Positions 27,429 to 35,663 of a DNA stretch of 64,000 bases are shown one piece after another. This DNA is from Eggerthella sp. YY7918. GTDB lineage: Bacteria > Actinomycetota > Coriobacteriia > Coriobacteriales > Eggerthellaceae. How positions within the stretch are numbered: position 1 is the stretch's first letter; the number at the start of each line of letters is the position of its first letter. The stretch covers positions 496,001 through 560,000 of the forward strand of contig NC_015738.1 in the NCBI RefSeq assembly GCF_000270285.1, written 5' to 3'. The notes beneath the pieces are model-generated. The model had not been told where the DNA came from. It did not search any database and saw only the letters and a program-made list of their open reading frames with translations. The translations under genes and the position numbers were made by a program.

Positions 27429-27446
27429 CAGAACGTTCCTGTTCTG
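27429..27446. promoter_or_regulatory. Element operator O3
   Basis: CAGAAC-N6-GTTCTG, perfect inverted repeat just downstream of the xis-int promoter, before the ribosome-binding site. Confidence 0.65.
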
Positions 27447-27469
27447 TTCATCGAACGAAGGAGGAAGAT

Positions 27470-27682
27470 ATGGAGCAGAATTCTAAGCCGGTGATCATGG
27501 GCGTCGAGGAGGTCATGCACGCCCTCAGCATCAGCAGGCCCTACGCCTACCGCATTATCAGGATGCTGAACTCCGAGATGGAGCAGAGAGGCTACACCAC
27601 CATCAAAGGGAAGGTGAGCCGAAAGTATTTCTACGAGCGCTTCCACTGCGCCGACGGCGTTCCCAGACAAGAGGCCCGCTGA
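27470..27682 (+). CDS. Small HTH protein, probable excisionase
   Basis: 70 aa from the ATG at 27470 with AAGGAGGAAG upstream. Residues 12-45 form a helix-turn-helix of the excisionase/MerR-like type (VEEVMHALSISRPYAYRIIR). Its stop overlaps the integrase start by one base (TGATG), so both are made together. A directionality role for excision is inferred from position and size. Confidence 0.75.
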   Translation: MEQNSKPVIMGVEEVMHALSISRPYAYRIIRMLNSEMEQRGYTTIKGKVSRKYFYERFHCADGVPRQEAR

Positions 27683-28755
27683 TGCCCGCCTACATGAACG
27701 GGAAGACTGGCGCCTGGTACGTCCAGTGCTATTACAGCGACATCGACGGCAACCGCAAGCACAAGGTGAAGCGAGGGTTCGCGACCAAAGGAGAGGCGCT
27801 GGCATGGGAGACGGAGTTCCTGGCCTGCGCCGACGGGTCCATGTCGATGCCCTTCGAGGCATTCGTGAAGAGGTACTCCGAAGACGTGAGACCAAGGCTC
27901 AAGCTCAACACCTGGCTCACCAAAGAGCACATCATCCGCACGAAGATAGTGCCATTCTTCGGACCCAAGAGGATGTGCGACATCTCCCCCAAAGACGTGG
28001 TGGACTGGCAGAACAAGATGGTGGGCTCGTACGACGACGAGGGAAAACCGTACAGCGGCACCTACCTGAGAACCATAAACAACCAGCTGAGCGCCATCTT
28101 CAACCACGCCGTCAAGTACTACGGCCTGGGAAAGAGTCCCGCCGCCCCGACCATCAAGATCGGCGAGCGGCAGGGGTCGGAGATGAAGTTCTGGACGAAG
28201 GAGCAGTACCTCGCGTTCAGCGAGGAGGTGATGGACAAGCCAGCCAGCTTCTACGCGTTCGAGATCCTGTACTGGTGCGGCTTGAGGGTCGGCGAGCTCC
28301 TCGCCCTCGAACCGAACGACATCGACCTTGGAAAGTGCCTCATCCACGTCACCAAGAGCTACCAGCGGATCCGGAGGAGGGACGTCATCACCTCGCCCAA
28401 GACGCCCAAATCGAAGAGAGATGTGGTCATGCCGGAGTTCCTTGCGGACGAGCTCGCCGATTTCCTCGGATCCATCCCGGAGGAGCGGCGCGCCTGCCGC
28501 ATCTTCTGCTTCACCAAAAGCTACCTGCACCACGAGATGAAGCGCGGCTGCGCCGCATGCGGGCTCGAACCCATCCGGATCCACGACCTTCGCCACAGCC
28601 ATGTCTCGCTCCTCATAGAGATGGGGTTCAGCGCGATCGCCATAGCGGACCGGCTGGGGCACGAGACCTACGAGATGACGCTTCGCTACGCCCACCTCTT
28701 CCCCAGCAAGCAGTCGGACATGGCAGCGGCGCTCGACCAGAGAAGGAGGCCCTGA
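27682..28755 (+). CDS. int: Tyrosine-type site-specific integrase
   Basis: 357 aa. An N-terminal arm-binding-type domain (1-60) and SAM-like core-binding domain (about 58-150) precede the catalytic domain. Catalytic residues are visible as Arg202 (CGLRVGELLAL), His301 and Arg304 (HDLRHSH), His327 (LGHET) and Tyr336 (RYAHLF). It would integrate and excise the element at short att cores. Candidate cores and arm repeats are described at 24.6-25.1 and 52.1-52.7 kb. The downstream mobilisation gene starts within its stop codon. Confidence 0.95.
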   Translation: MPAYMNGKTGAWYVQCYYSDIDGNRKHKVKRGFATKGEALAWETEFLACADGSMSMPFEAFVKRYSEDVRPRLKLNTWLTKEHIIRTKIVPFFGPKRMCDISPKDVVDWQNKMVGSYDDEGKPYSGTYLRTINNQLSAIFNHAVKYYGLGKSPAAPTIKIGERQGSEMKFWTKEQYLAFSEEVMDKPASFYAFEILYWCGLRVGELLALEPNDIDLGKCLIHVTKSYQRIRRRDVITSPKTPKSKRDVVMPEFLADELADFLGSIPEERRACRIFCFTKSYLHHEMKRGCAACGLEPIRIHDLRHSHVSLLIEMGFSAIAIADRLGHETYEMTLRYAHLFPSKQSDMAAALDQRRRP

Positions 28756-29141
28756 TGTCCAGGCCGACCGTCGACTACAAAGGGCGCCGGCGCAGCAAGA
28801 CGATAGCGTTCCGGGTCTCGCCGGAGGAGGACGAGGTGATAAACGCCCTCGTGGCGGCGAGCGGCATGACCAAGCAGGACTACATAACCTCCAGGCTCGA
28901 GTGCCGCGACATAAACGTCAGCCCGAACGTGAGGGTCTACAGGATGCTGCGCGACCAGATGAGATCCGTCTACGTCGAGCTCAGGAGGCTCAGGAGCGCC
29001 GACGGCATCGACGAGCGCCTCATCGAGCTCATGCAGGTGCTGACGCGCGTGTTCATCGACCTCGGCGCCGACGAGCTCGGGGCGGTCGGGGACGACGTGG
29101 CGCAGCAGGACGCGGCGGTCCTCAGGATGGCGAGGGGCTAG
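28755..29141 (+). CDS. Plasmid-mobilisation-like accessory protein
   Basis: 128 aa. The N-terminus is basic and carries a ribbon-helix-helix-like segment (TIAFRVSPEEDEVINALVAA) with SGMTKQDYITSRL, as in MobC-type relaxosome proteins and RHH antirepressors. The C-terminal half is helical (LRDQMRSVYVELRRLR). It overlaps the integrase stop by one base. It may bind oriT or regulate int; I cannot separate these. Confidence 0.65.
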   Translation: MSRPTVDYKGRRRSKTIAFRVSPEEDEVINALVAASGMTKQDYITSRLECRDINVSPNVRVYRMLRDQMRSVYVELRRLRSADGIDERLIELMQVLTRVFIDLGADELGAVGDDVAQQDAAVLRMARG

Positions 29142-29506
29142 CTCCGCCGGGCGGTCCGGCAAGGGCTTCCCCCGAGCAGTCGACCCTCAGACAGCCTCCT
29201 GGGGGCATTCGCGGCACGGCGGGCTCCGTTCGATCGGATCGCCTTGCCTCCTCCTTGGGCATCAAAGGTTCGCACAGCCGCCCGATGCGCCCCGCAAGGG
29301 TTGCGATGCTTTTCCGATTTCTTTTGCCGCCCGAGAGAAAAGGCGAAAGCGGCAAAACAAAGCGCCCTCCGGGCTTCGGAAAACCAACGGCCCGATGGGG
29401 CGAGGAACGCGCCTTCGCTTCCTCCCTTGCAGGGCGCGGCAGGCGGTGCGGCCCCGATGCCACAAGGCGGGGCAAGGGGCTCCGCCCCAACCGAACGGAG
29501 GTCACC
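29142..29506. other. Gene-free GC-rich stretch, possible oriT or leader region
   Basis: 365 bases without a convincing gene. It holds hairpin-forming segments, including GGGGC/GCCCC at about 29472-29488, and an AAGCGCCCTCC element near 29359-29370 that only faintly recalls IncQ-type nick regions. Location between two mobilisation genes fits an origin of transfer, but nothing decisive is seen. Confidence 0.3.
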
Positions 29507-29878
29507 ATGAACACCAATCCCACTCTCCAGGACAGGGCGGTCAAGGCGGCAGCCCGCTTCCTCGAGGTCCGCGGCTACGAGACGCTCGCGACCGGGTGGA
29601 AGTCGCCCGAGACGAGAGGAGCCATCGACCTGGTTGCACGCGACCCCGAGTCCGACGACCTCGTGTTCGTCGACGTCTCCGCGCGCCCGAACTCCGGCGC
29701 CGGCTTCGGCGACGGGAGGAACGATCGCGAGACGATGGAGCTGCTCGCGGTCTCCTGGCTCGCCGAGAACGACTTCGCCGAATCGGTCGGCGTGAGGTTC
29801 GACAAGATCAGCATGATCGTCGTCGGCGAGGACCGTGCGCTGCTCAGGCACCACATCAACGCCTTCGGCGAGGCCTAG
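29507..29878 (+). CDS. YraN/UPF0102-like nuclease-fold protein
   Basis: 123 aa, ATG with ACGGAGG upstream. A helix (AARFLEVRGYETLATGWK) leads to the restriction-endonuclease-like core GAIDLVARDPESDDLVFVDVS, where Asp and the D-x-S in place of the usual E-x-K of YraN sit at the metal site. The second catalytic acid/Lys pair is thus altered and nuclease activity is doubtful. Carriage inside a conjugative element, away from the usual rplS-rnhB setting, is unusual. A role in processing or protecting entering DNA is speculation. Confidence 0.6.
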   Translation: MNTNPTLQDRAVKAAARFLEVRGYETLATGWKSPETRGAIDLVARDPESDDLVFVDVSARPNSGAGFGDGRNDRETMELLAVSWLAENDFAESVGVRFDKISMIVVGEDRALLRHHINAFGEA

Positions 29879-29978
29879 GACCTCCGGGCCCGCCTGGGCA
29901 GGCCCCCTCTGGACGGAGGGGGCCGTTTGCAGGCGGCTCGCCCCATGGCGAACCGCCACCCCATGGCGAACGGTCGGT

Positions 29979-30007
29979 ATTAACAGAACGTTTCCGTTCT
30001 GTATACT
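29979..30007 (+). promoter_or_regulatory. parA promoter with operator O4 in the spacer
   Basis: A weak -35 (ATTAAC), 17 bases, then TATACT at 30002-30007. The spacer is filled by CAGAAC-N6-GTTCTG (29984-30001), identical in its arms to operator O3 upstream of xis. Confidence 0.7.
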
Positions 30008-30050
30008 CGGGGTAAACGCCATCGACAATCGCAGAGAGGACGGAGGAAGC

Positions 30051-30812
30051 ATGAGGACGCTCGCGATATCGAACTACAAGGGCGGGGTCGGAAAGACCAC
30101 CACTGCGGTCAACCTCGCCACCATCTACGCCAGGCGGGGCCTGAGGACGCTCCTGATAGACCTGGATCCGCAGGCGTCCGCCACGGACTTCTTCGGGCTC
30201 TACGACCGCGCCACGGCCGAGCGTCGAGGAGCCGTCGAGCTCCTCTACGGGAACGCGCCCGTCGGCGACGTGGCCTTCGAAACCGAGGCCGACGGGCTCT
30301 CCGTCGTGCCCTCGACCATAGAACTCGTCGACCAAAACGAGCTGCTCCTGCGCGAGCAGCGTCTTCGTTTCGCGCTCGACGACTGCGCGGGCGACTACGA
30401 CGTCTGCATCGTCGACTGCAGCCCCACGATGAAGCGCCTCGCCTTCAACGCCTACCTGGCCGCTGCGGGCGACGGCATGGTGATCGTGCCGGTGAAGCTC
30501 GACTCCACCGTCATGCGCGGCACCGCCCTCACGGTCAGCGCCATCGAGTCCATCTCCGACGCGCTGCGCGTGCCCACGCCTTCATGGCGCATACTGCGCA
30601 CCTGCGTGCCCGGCCTCATGACCAACGCCGAGGCGACCGGGGCCGAAGTGCTGGACTCCTACTTCCCCGAAAACCAGTTCGCCACCGTCATACACGCGAG
30701 CTCCAAGGTGTGCGAGGGGAGCTGGCAGTGGCAGCCCGTGGCGACGTTCAAGCCCGACAGCCGCCCCGCGAAGGACTACGAGAGGCTCGCAGAGGAGGTG
30801 CTCCATGGCTAA
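30051..30812 (+). CDS. parA: ParA-family partition ATPase
   Basis: 253 aa, ATG with GGAGG nine bases upstream. The deviant Walker A is YKGGVGKTTT near residues 9-18, Walker A' LLIDLDPQASAT, and Walker B VCIVDCSP. It would work with ParB to keep the excised circular element. Expression is predicted to be under the XRE repressor. It overlaps parB by eight bases. Confidence 0.9.
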   Translation: MRTLAISNYKGGVGKTTTAVNLATIYARRGLRTLLIDLDPQASATDFFGLYDRATAERRGAVELLYGNAPVGDVAFETEADGLSVVPSTIELVDQNELLLREQRLRFALDDCAGDYDVCIVDCSPTMKRLAFNAYLAAAGDGMVIVPVKLDSTVMRGTALTVSAIESISDALRVPTPSWRILRTCVPGLMTNAEATGAEVLDSYFPENQFATVIHASSKVCEGSWQWQPVATFKPDSRPAKDYERLAEEVLHG

Positions 30813-31737
30813 ATCGGTCGCATCCGGCTTCACCATCTCGGGCTTGCTCGACAGGAACGCGTCGACCCGAAGCGACTACCCCGTCGAGAGGATCCCCGTC
30901 GGCGAGATAGCCGACCATCCCGCCAACGCCGCCTACTCGATGGACGATGCGGGCATAGCCCAGCTGGCAAGGAGCATAAAGGAGGAGGGGCTCACCGACC
31001 TGCCGCTCGTCCGCAAGCTCGACGACGGGGGCTGGCAGATGGTGAGCGGGCACCGCCGCAAGGCGGCCTACGCCCTGCTCGCCGAAGAAGACGAGAAATA
31101 CGCTCAGATTCCCTGCCGTGTCATCCGCGACATCACCGACGAGCAGTCCGTCATGCTGCTGCATGCCGCCAATTACTTCGTGCGCAGCCTCACCGTATCG
31201 GAGCGTGCAGCGGCGAGCCGCGCGCTCGGCGTGGAGGTCGAGCGCATGAGGGCAGAGAACCCGGGGCTTGCGGGCGTGCGCACCGAGGACATCAAGGCGG
31301 CGATCATATCCGAGCAGACCGGACGCAAGGTATCGGGCAAGACCATCCAGCGCCAGGAGTCTCTCGCGCGCAAGATCGAGGAGAGGCTCACGCCCCAGTG
31401 GCGCGAGGCCGCGCTCGCGGACGCGCTCTCGGCGGACGCCGTGGGGATCCTCGCCGATCTGGATTCCGATGCGCAGGACCGGCTCCATGCGGCATGGCGG
31501 GCGCAGCCCTTGGGCAAGAAGGAGACGACCGAGTTCCTCAAGAAGTCGACCGCCGAGCCCGCCGCCGAAGAAGACGCGAAGGGTCCCGCGCCCAAGCCCG
31601 CGGCGGCGCTCGCAAGCGCCCTTCGCGCGCTCAGGAGCTACGAGTCGAAGACGGAAGAAAACCCGCCGAGCGAGCTGGACAGGCAGGCGCTCGGAGAGAT
31701 CGCCGAGACGGCGGAAGGGCTCCTCGGAGGCAGGTAG
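30805..31737 (+). CDS. parB: ParB-family partition protein
   Basis: 310 aa. The ParB/sulfiredoxin-like N-domain spans about 30-115 with IAQLARSIKEEGLTDLPLVR and the CTP-site-like SGHRRKAAY. An HTH region follows (about 125-190), then a charged Ala/Pro-rich linker and a helical C-terminus. It should bind a parS-like centromere on the element; the palindrome at 31789-31810 just after the gene is a candidate. Confidence 0.88.
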   Translation: MAKSVASGFTISGLLDRNASTRSDYPVERIPVGEIADHPANAAYSMDDAGIAQLARSIKEEGLTDLPLVRKLDDGGWQMVSGHRRKAAYALLAEEDEKYAQIPCRVIRDITDEQSVMLLHAANYFVRSLTVSERAAASRALGVEVERMRAENPGLAGVRTEDIKAAIISEQTGRKVSGKTIQRQESLARKIEERLTPQWREAALADALSADAVGILADLDSDAQDRLHAAWRAQPLGKKETTEFLKKSTAEPAAEEDAKGPAPKPAAALASALRALRSYESKTEENPPSELDRQALGEIAETAEGLLGGR

Positions 31738-31788
31738 AACCCGCGCAGGAGCCCCTGCGGGGCGCCTGCGCCGTTTCCAGCAAGTAGC

Positions 31789-31810
31789 CTATCTCGTATA
31801 CACGAGATAG
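31789..31810. repeat. Palindrome between parB and mobilisation genes (candidate parS or oriT)
   Basis: Perfect 9-bp arms CTATCTCGT and ACGAGATAG around a 4-base centre, AT-rich against a GC-rich background, 52 bases after parB. No U-run follows, so it is not a typical terminator. Confidence 0.5.
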
Positions 31811-31993
31811 ATGGCGGCCTGGGCGCACGGCGCACCCCGCCCCGGAGCCCAGAGCCCGAAGCGGAGGCGACGCCGCCGGGCGCGCGAAGCTGCCGCAAGC
31901 TCCCCGGCCCGCGCCATGCGGGGGATGCCCCGCGCCCCTGGAAAGAGCGCCGCCCGAGCCTCCACCGCATCGGGGCGGCGGAGGATGCGAAGG

Positions 31994-32422
31994 ATGGAGA
32001 AGATGACGAAGGTCTTGAGATACGACAACGTGCTGACCGCCCGCGTGAGCGACGCGGACTTCCGCGCGGTCTGTGAGCGCGCCGACGAGGAGGGGCTCAC
32101 CCGCTCCGAGTACCTGCGCTACGTCGCCCGCATGGTCGCGGACGATGCCGAGAACGCGAAGCGCGGAGGCGTGCTGCTCGACGGACTCTCAATGCGCAGG
32201 CTCTCCCGCGAGCTCGTCAGGTGGGGGCACCACTACAACCAGGGCGTGCACGCCCTCAACTCCATCAAGTTCGCGCTGGACCACGGAAGGGGCGACCTGG
32301 AGTGGGTGTCCAGCAAGCTCGACGAGTGCGCGCTTCTGCTCGCGCAGGTCGACGAGGGTCGCTGCGAGATGGCGGGCGAGCTCGCCTCGCTCGAAGGCCG
32401 TGCCATAGTGGGCGGAGACTAG
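31994..32422 (+). CDS. MobC-like relaxosome protein
   Basis: 142 aa from the ATG at 31994 (GGCGGAGG about ten bases before); another ATG lies three codons on. LTARVSDADFRAVCERADEEG and LTRSEYLRYVARM form a ribbon-helix-helix region, followed by LSRELVRWGHHYNQGVHALN, a hallmark of MobC proteins. It would bend or nick-activate oriT together with the relaxase, which starts one base after its stop. Confidence 0.78.
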   Translation: MEKMTKVLRYDNVLTARVSDADFRAVCERADEEGLTRSEYLRYVARMVADDAENAKRGGVLLDGLSMRRLSRELVRWGHHYNQGVHALNSIKFALDHGRGDLEWVSSKLDECALLLAQVDEGRCEMAGELASLEGRAIVGGD

Positions 32423-32423
32423 C

Positions 32424-33674
32424 ATGCCGCTGCTGAAGCCCATAGCCGGCCACACGGGATGCGCCGGCATAAAGCACTACCTCGAGAAGGGAGGGCGCGC
32501 CCTCGGGATCATGGTCATGAACTTCGCATGGCAGGAGGAGCGCGCCTTCGAGGACGTCTCGGCCGCCCCGGCCGGGTTCGACTGGGCGGACTCGATGGAC
32601 GCGACGAGGCGCGCCTGCGGCAACGACACCCCGTATCGGGGCAAGCCGGCGAGGACCTTCAAGCATTTCGTCATGTCGCCCGATCCTCAAGACGGCTTGA
32701 CCGCAGACCAGGTGGCGGAGCTCGCGAGCGCCTGGGCGCTCAGGCACTTCGCCGACTTCGAGGCGGCGATTGTCCTGCACGACGACAACGAGCGCAGGAT
32801 CCCCCACGCCCACATCGTCGTCAACAACACCAACCTCGCCACCGAACGCAGGCTGCAGACCCCCGACCCGCTGGAGCTCAACCGCAGCCTTCAGGATCTC
32901 GCAGAGGAACGCGGATATCGCTTCATGCGCAACGACACCGTGAGGGAGGAGGACGAGGGGCAGACGCGCAAGGCGACGCCCGCGACGCTGCAGAGCGTAT
33001 ACATGCGGCGCGCCGAGCGGGAGATCCAGAAAGAGGGTGGCTACTCGTGGGTCGCAGACATCCGCAACCGGGTCACGGTGGCCAAGGCGCTCGCCCGCAA
33101 CGAGGACGAGTTCATGGCCGTGCTCGAGGCGCTCGAAGTGGATGTTTCGCAGAACTCGGAGAAGTCGTGGCGACGTGACTGGATCTACTCGCTTTCAGAC
33201 CACCCCACCTGGCGCATCGGAGGCGAGAAGCTGGGGCTCTCCTTCGGCCAGGAGGCGCTCAGGCGGCGCTTCGACAGGATCGCCGCCTGGCACCCAGCCC
33301 CGGCGGCATCCCGACGGATACTCTCCGAAGCCGAAAGCGCCATCGAGCTGAACGACCTGTCGGAGCTGGAACGTCTCGCCGGCGCGATAGAGGCGTTCAT
33401 GTCCGCGAACGCGCACAGCCTGGCAGACCTCGACAGGAGGATCGAAAGGCTCGAAGGCCGCGCCGACGGCGATTCCGCCGAACGGGCGGAAGCGCTGCGC
33501 GAGGTGCGCGCATACGCGGCGGCGAACAGGCTCCTGCCCGAAACCGCGCAGACAAGGCGGCAAAGGCAGCCGCAGGGCGAGGAAGCGCCCGTCAGGCGCG
33601 GCGACGCGAAACCGCGTAGCCGCGAGACGCAGGCACAGCAGGAACGGCGGCGAGAAAGGAGGGAGCTCCGATGA
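32424..33674 (+). CDS. Relaxase / mobilisation nuclease (MobA/VirD2 type)
   Basis: 416 aa. The N-terminal nuclease domain has a likely catalytic Tyr near residue 19 (IKHYLEKGGRAL) and the metal motif LHDDNERRIPHAHIVVNN with His119, His128 and His130. It nicks oriT, binds the 5' end covalently and leads the strand into the secretion channel. The C-terminal 150 residues are helical and charged, ending in an Arg/Gln-rich tail, and lack helicase motifs. It overlaps the next gene by four bases. Confidence 0.9.
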   Translation: MPLLKPIAGHTGCAGIKHYLEKGGRALGIMVMNFAWQEERAFEDVSAAPAGFDWADSMDATRRACGNDTPYRGKPARTFKHFVMSPDPQDGLTADQVAELASAWALRHFADFEAAIVLHDDNERRIPHAHIVVNNTNLATERRLQTPDPLELNRSLQDLAEERGYRFMRNDTVREEDEGQTRKATPATLQSVYMRRAEREIQKEGGYSWVADIRNRVTVAKALARNEDEFMAVLEALEVDVSQNSEKSWRRDWIYSLSDHPTWRIGGEKLGLSFGQEALRRRFDRIAAWHPAPAASRRILSEAESAIELNDLSELERLAGAIEAFMSANAHSLADLDRRIERLEGRADGDSAERAEALREVRAYAAANRLLPETAQTRRQRQPQGEEAPVRRGDAKPRSRETQAQQERRRERRELR

Positions 33675-34243
33675 GGGTGGAGGTCGCCTACCGCGGGCGC
33701 ATCGAGGCGTTCGACACCGACCGTTTCACCGAGGCGCAGCCGTTCTCGGGCAAGAGCATGCTCGCCGATCTTACGCTCGACTACGCAGACGTCGAGAAGA
33801 AGGGCCTCTGGCTCACGGCGCACTGCTACGCCGCGAACGAGGCCTACCGGACAGACGGCGGAGAGGCCCCCGAGGCGAGGCGCGAGAAGGGCTGGAGGTT
33901 CCAGCTCGCCACCCCGAGAGAGGCCGCCGGAATCGAGAGCGTCACCCTGGACGGCTCGACGGTGCTCGCGAGGCTCTTCGGCGAGCTCGTGGACGTCGCC
34001 AGGGTAGATCGCGCTTGCGCCCTCTTCGTTGGGCCCGGAGGGTCGCTCGCCAGCCGCATCGTGAGGCTGAGCGGCTACCTGGCGAACGACGACGAGAGGC
34101 TGGCGGCAAGCCAGGCGCTCATGGCGGAGGCGGTCGGCGTCACTCCGCTTACACTCGAAAGGGCGGTCGAGGCCGAAGCGGCACAGGAGGTGCCAGCAGA
34201 CGACATGGAAGACGATTGGATGGAAGGATTCGGAAATGATTAA
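33671..34243 (+). CDS. Conserved-looking hypothetical protein of the mobilisation operon
   Basis: 190 aa, not recognised. The start overlaps the relaxase stop (ATGA) with GGAGGGAG upstream. It is acidic at the C-terminus (DDMEDDWMEGF) and has no membrane helix or signal peptide. Tight coupling suggests a role in transfer or a relaxase partner; no function can be assigned. Confidence 0.6.
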   Translation: MRVEVAYRGRIEAFDTDRFTEAQPFSGKSMLADLTLDYADVEKKGLWLTAHCYAANEAYRTDGGEAPEARREKGWRFQLATPREAAGIESVTLDGSTVLARLFGELVDVARVDRACALFVGPGGSLASRIVRLSGYLANDDERLAASQALMAEAVGVTPLTLERAVEAEAAQEVPADDMEDDWMEGFGND

Positions 34244-34310
34244 AGCGGTGTTCAGGGGAATCGGGGCGTTCGTCCGCTGGATGTTCAAGGCGGTGTTCCG
34301 GTTCATGTAG
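34236..34310 (+). CDS. 24-residue cationic amphipathic peptide gene
   Basis: ATG 34236 overlaps the 3' end of the preceding gene by eight bases, and GAAGGATT lies upstream. The peptide begins MIKAVFRGIGAFVRWM and repeats the pattern KAVFR twice, giving a basic face and a Phe/Val/Trp hydrophobic face. It is too short for most gene finders. It may insert in the membrane, for example in surface exclusion, toxin action or T4SS assembly. Being a chance frame is possible, but composition and overlap argue against it. Confidence 0.5.
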   Translation: MIKAVFRGIGAFVRWMFKAVFRFM

Positions 34311-34433
34311 GCAAGGCGCACCTTCCAATCGCCGTTTCACGCGCAATTGCATGCGAAAAGAAGGATAATTGAGAAACGGCGCGCATTCCGTCCCTCGAGA
34401 CCGATCCCTATCCAAGCACGAAAGATCGAAGCT

Positions 34434-35399
34434 ATGAACGAAATCGCAGAAGATAATAAAAGAAAGCCCAAGCTCACCGTCGAGGAGCAGATAGAGCACC
34501 TGAAGTCCAAGGGCGTGACCTTCGAGCTGTGCGACGAGGGAGAGGCCTCTCGCATCCTCTCCGAGCAGGACCACTACTTCCGCCTCGCGGCGTACCGCGT
34601 GCTCTTTCCCAAACGGGTGGGCGGCAAGCACGACGGCGAGTATGCCGGGCTCGACTTCGGGCAACTGGTCGACCTCGCGGGGATAGACCAGGAACTGCGC
34701 AGGTTCCTGCTGCCGCTCACACTCGACGTGGAGAACGCCGCCAAGACAAAACTCGTCGAGAAAATAACCGACAATCGCAACGAGGACGGCTACTCCGTCC
34801 TCGCCGACTACCTCACGCACCTCAACCACGCCGAGCGCAACAGGCGCGAAGGCGAGATCTCGCGCTTGGAGAACGACGCCTACCTCGGACCGCTCGTCGA
34901 GCGCTATCCGCTAGACGAGATGCCGGCATGGGTGTTCCTGGAGCTGTCGTCGTTCGGCGCGTTTGCCAGCTTCTACCTCTTCTGCGCAAACCGATGGGGC
35001 GATACGGAAATGAGAGATGACCATTACCTTCTCAGGCGAGCGAATTCGCTCAGGAACGCCGCTGCCCATTCGAGCGCCGTCATCAACGGCTTGGGTATCT
35101 CCTCGGCCACGTCGACGAGATACCCCGCATCGGTCGCGAAAGCGCTCGGCGACGCAGGTGTCTCGAAGCGCCTGAGACGATCCAAGATGCGCAATCCGCG
35201 AGTGCTCCAGACGACGGTGCTCGCCTATGCCTGCAACCGTTTCGTCACCCGAGAAAGGCAGGCGAGAGCATACGACGGATTCCTGGCATTTAGGCAACGT
35301 GCAGAGGAGAACTCGGATTGGTACAGGGGGAACACGACTATCATCTCGGCATACGACTTTCTGTCAAAGGTCTTCCAGGCATGGCTGAGCCAACGGTGA
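34434..35399 (+). CDS. Abi-family abortive infection protein with HEPN motif
   Basis: 321 aa from the ATG at 34434 (the ribosome-binding site is weak; an earlier ATG at 34347 has none). The pattern matches Abi_2/AbiD/AbiF proteins: KLTVEEQIEHLKSKGVTFE, then EQDHYFRLAAYRVLF, and a HEPN-type R-x4-H motif in SLRNAAAHSS. HEPN proteins are often RNases used against phage or as toxins. It sits between mobilisation and transfer modules with its own terminator, as cargo. The adjacent non-coding stretches could hold a partner RNA, which is untested. Confidence 0.75.
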   Translation: MNEIAEDNKRKPKLTVEEQIEHLKSKGVTFELCDEGEASRILSEQDHYFRLAAYRVLFPKRVGGKHDGEYAGLDFGQLVDLAGIDQELRRFLLPLTLDVENAAKTKLVEKITDNRNEDGYSVLADYLTHLNHAERNRREGEISRLENDAYLGPLVERYPLDEMPAWVFLELSSFGAFASFYLFCANRWGDTEMRDDHYLLRRANSLRNAAAHSSAVINGLGISSATSTRYPASVAKALGDAGVSKRLRRSKMRNPRVLQTTVLAYACNRFVTRERQARAYDGFLAFRQRAEENSDWYRGNTTIISAYDFLSKVFQAWLSQR

Positions 35400-35482
35400 T
35401 ACTGGTAAATCCTATATGCTCGATTTGACAAACGGGCCGCAATCACGATAATTATAGCCAGACAGAAACCTTCGGGTTTGCG

Positions 35483-35519
35483 GGGCGGGATCGCGAAAGC
35501 GTTTCTGCCCTATTTTTTT
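35483..35519 (+). terminator. Rho-independent terminator after the Abi gene
   Basis: A 12-bp stem with one mismatch (35483-35494 with 35499-35510), a GAAA tetraloop, then TATTTTTTT. It ends the plus-strand transcript where it meets the minus-strand transfer operon. Confidence 0.85.
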
Positions 35520-35531
35520 GCCGAAAGCAGC

Positions 35532-35663
35532 CTAGGGTTCCCGCTTGCCCTCGGCGAGCATTTCCTCACGTTCGCTCATGGCGCCCACCCGAATGCAGGC
35601 GTACCCCACGATCGCGCACGCCATCATCGCCATGCCGATGAAGAAGCATATGGTCGATTGCAT
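35532..35663 (-). CDS. 43-aa single-pass membrane protein coupled to sortase
   Basis: The ATG overlaps the sortase stop (TGATG) with GGAGG before it. A hydrophobic helix occupies about residues 5-26, followed by an acidic and basic tail (SEREEMLAEGKREP). Not recognised; translational coupling suggests it helps or regulates the sortase. Confidence 0.6.
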   Translation of the reverse strand: MQSTICFFIGMAMMACAIVGYACIRVGAMSEREEMLAEGKREP

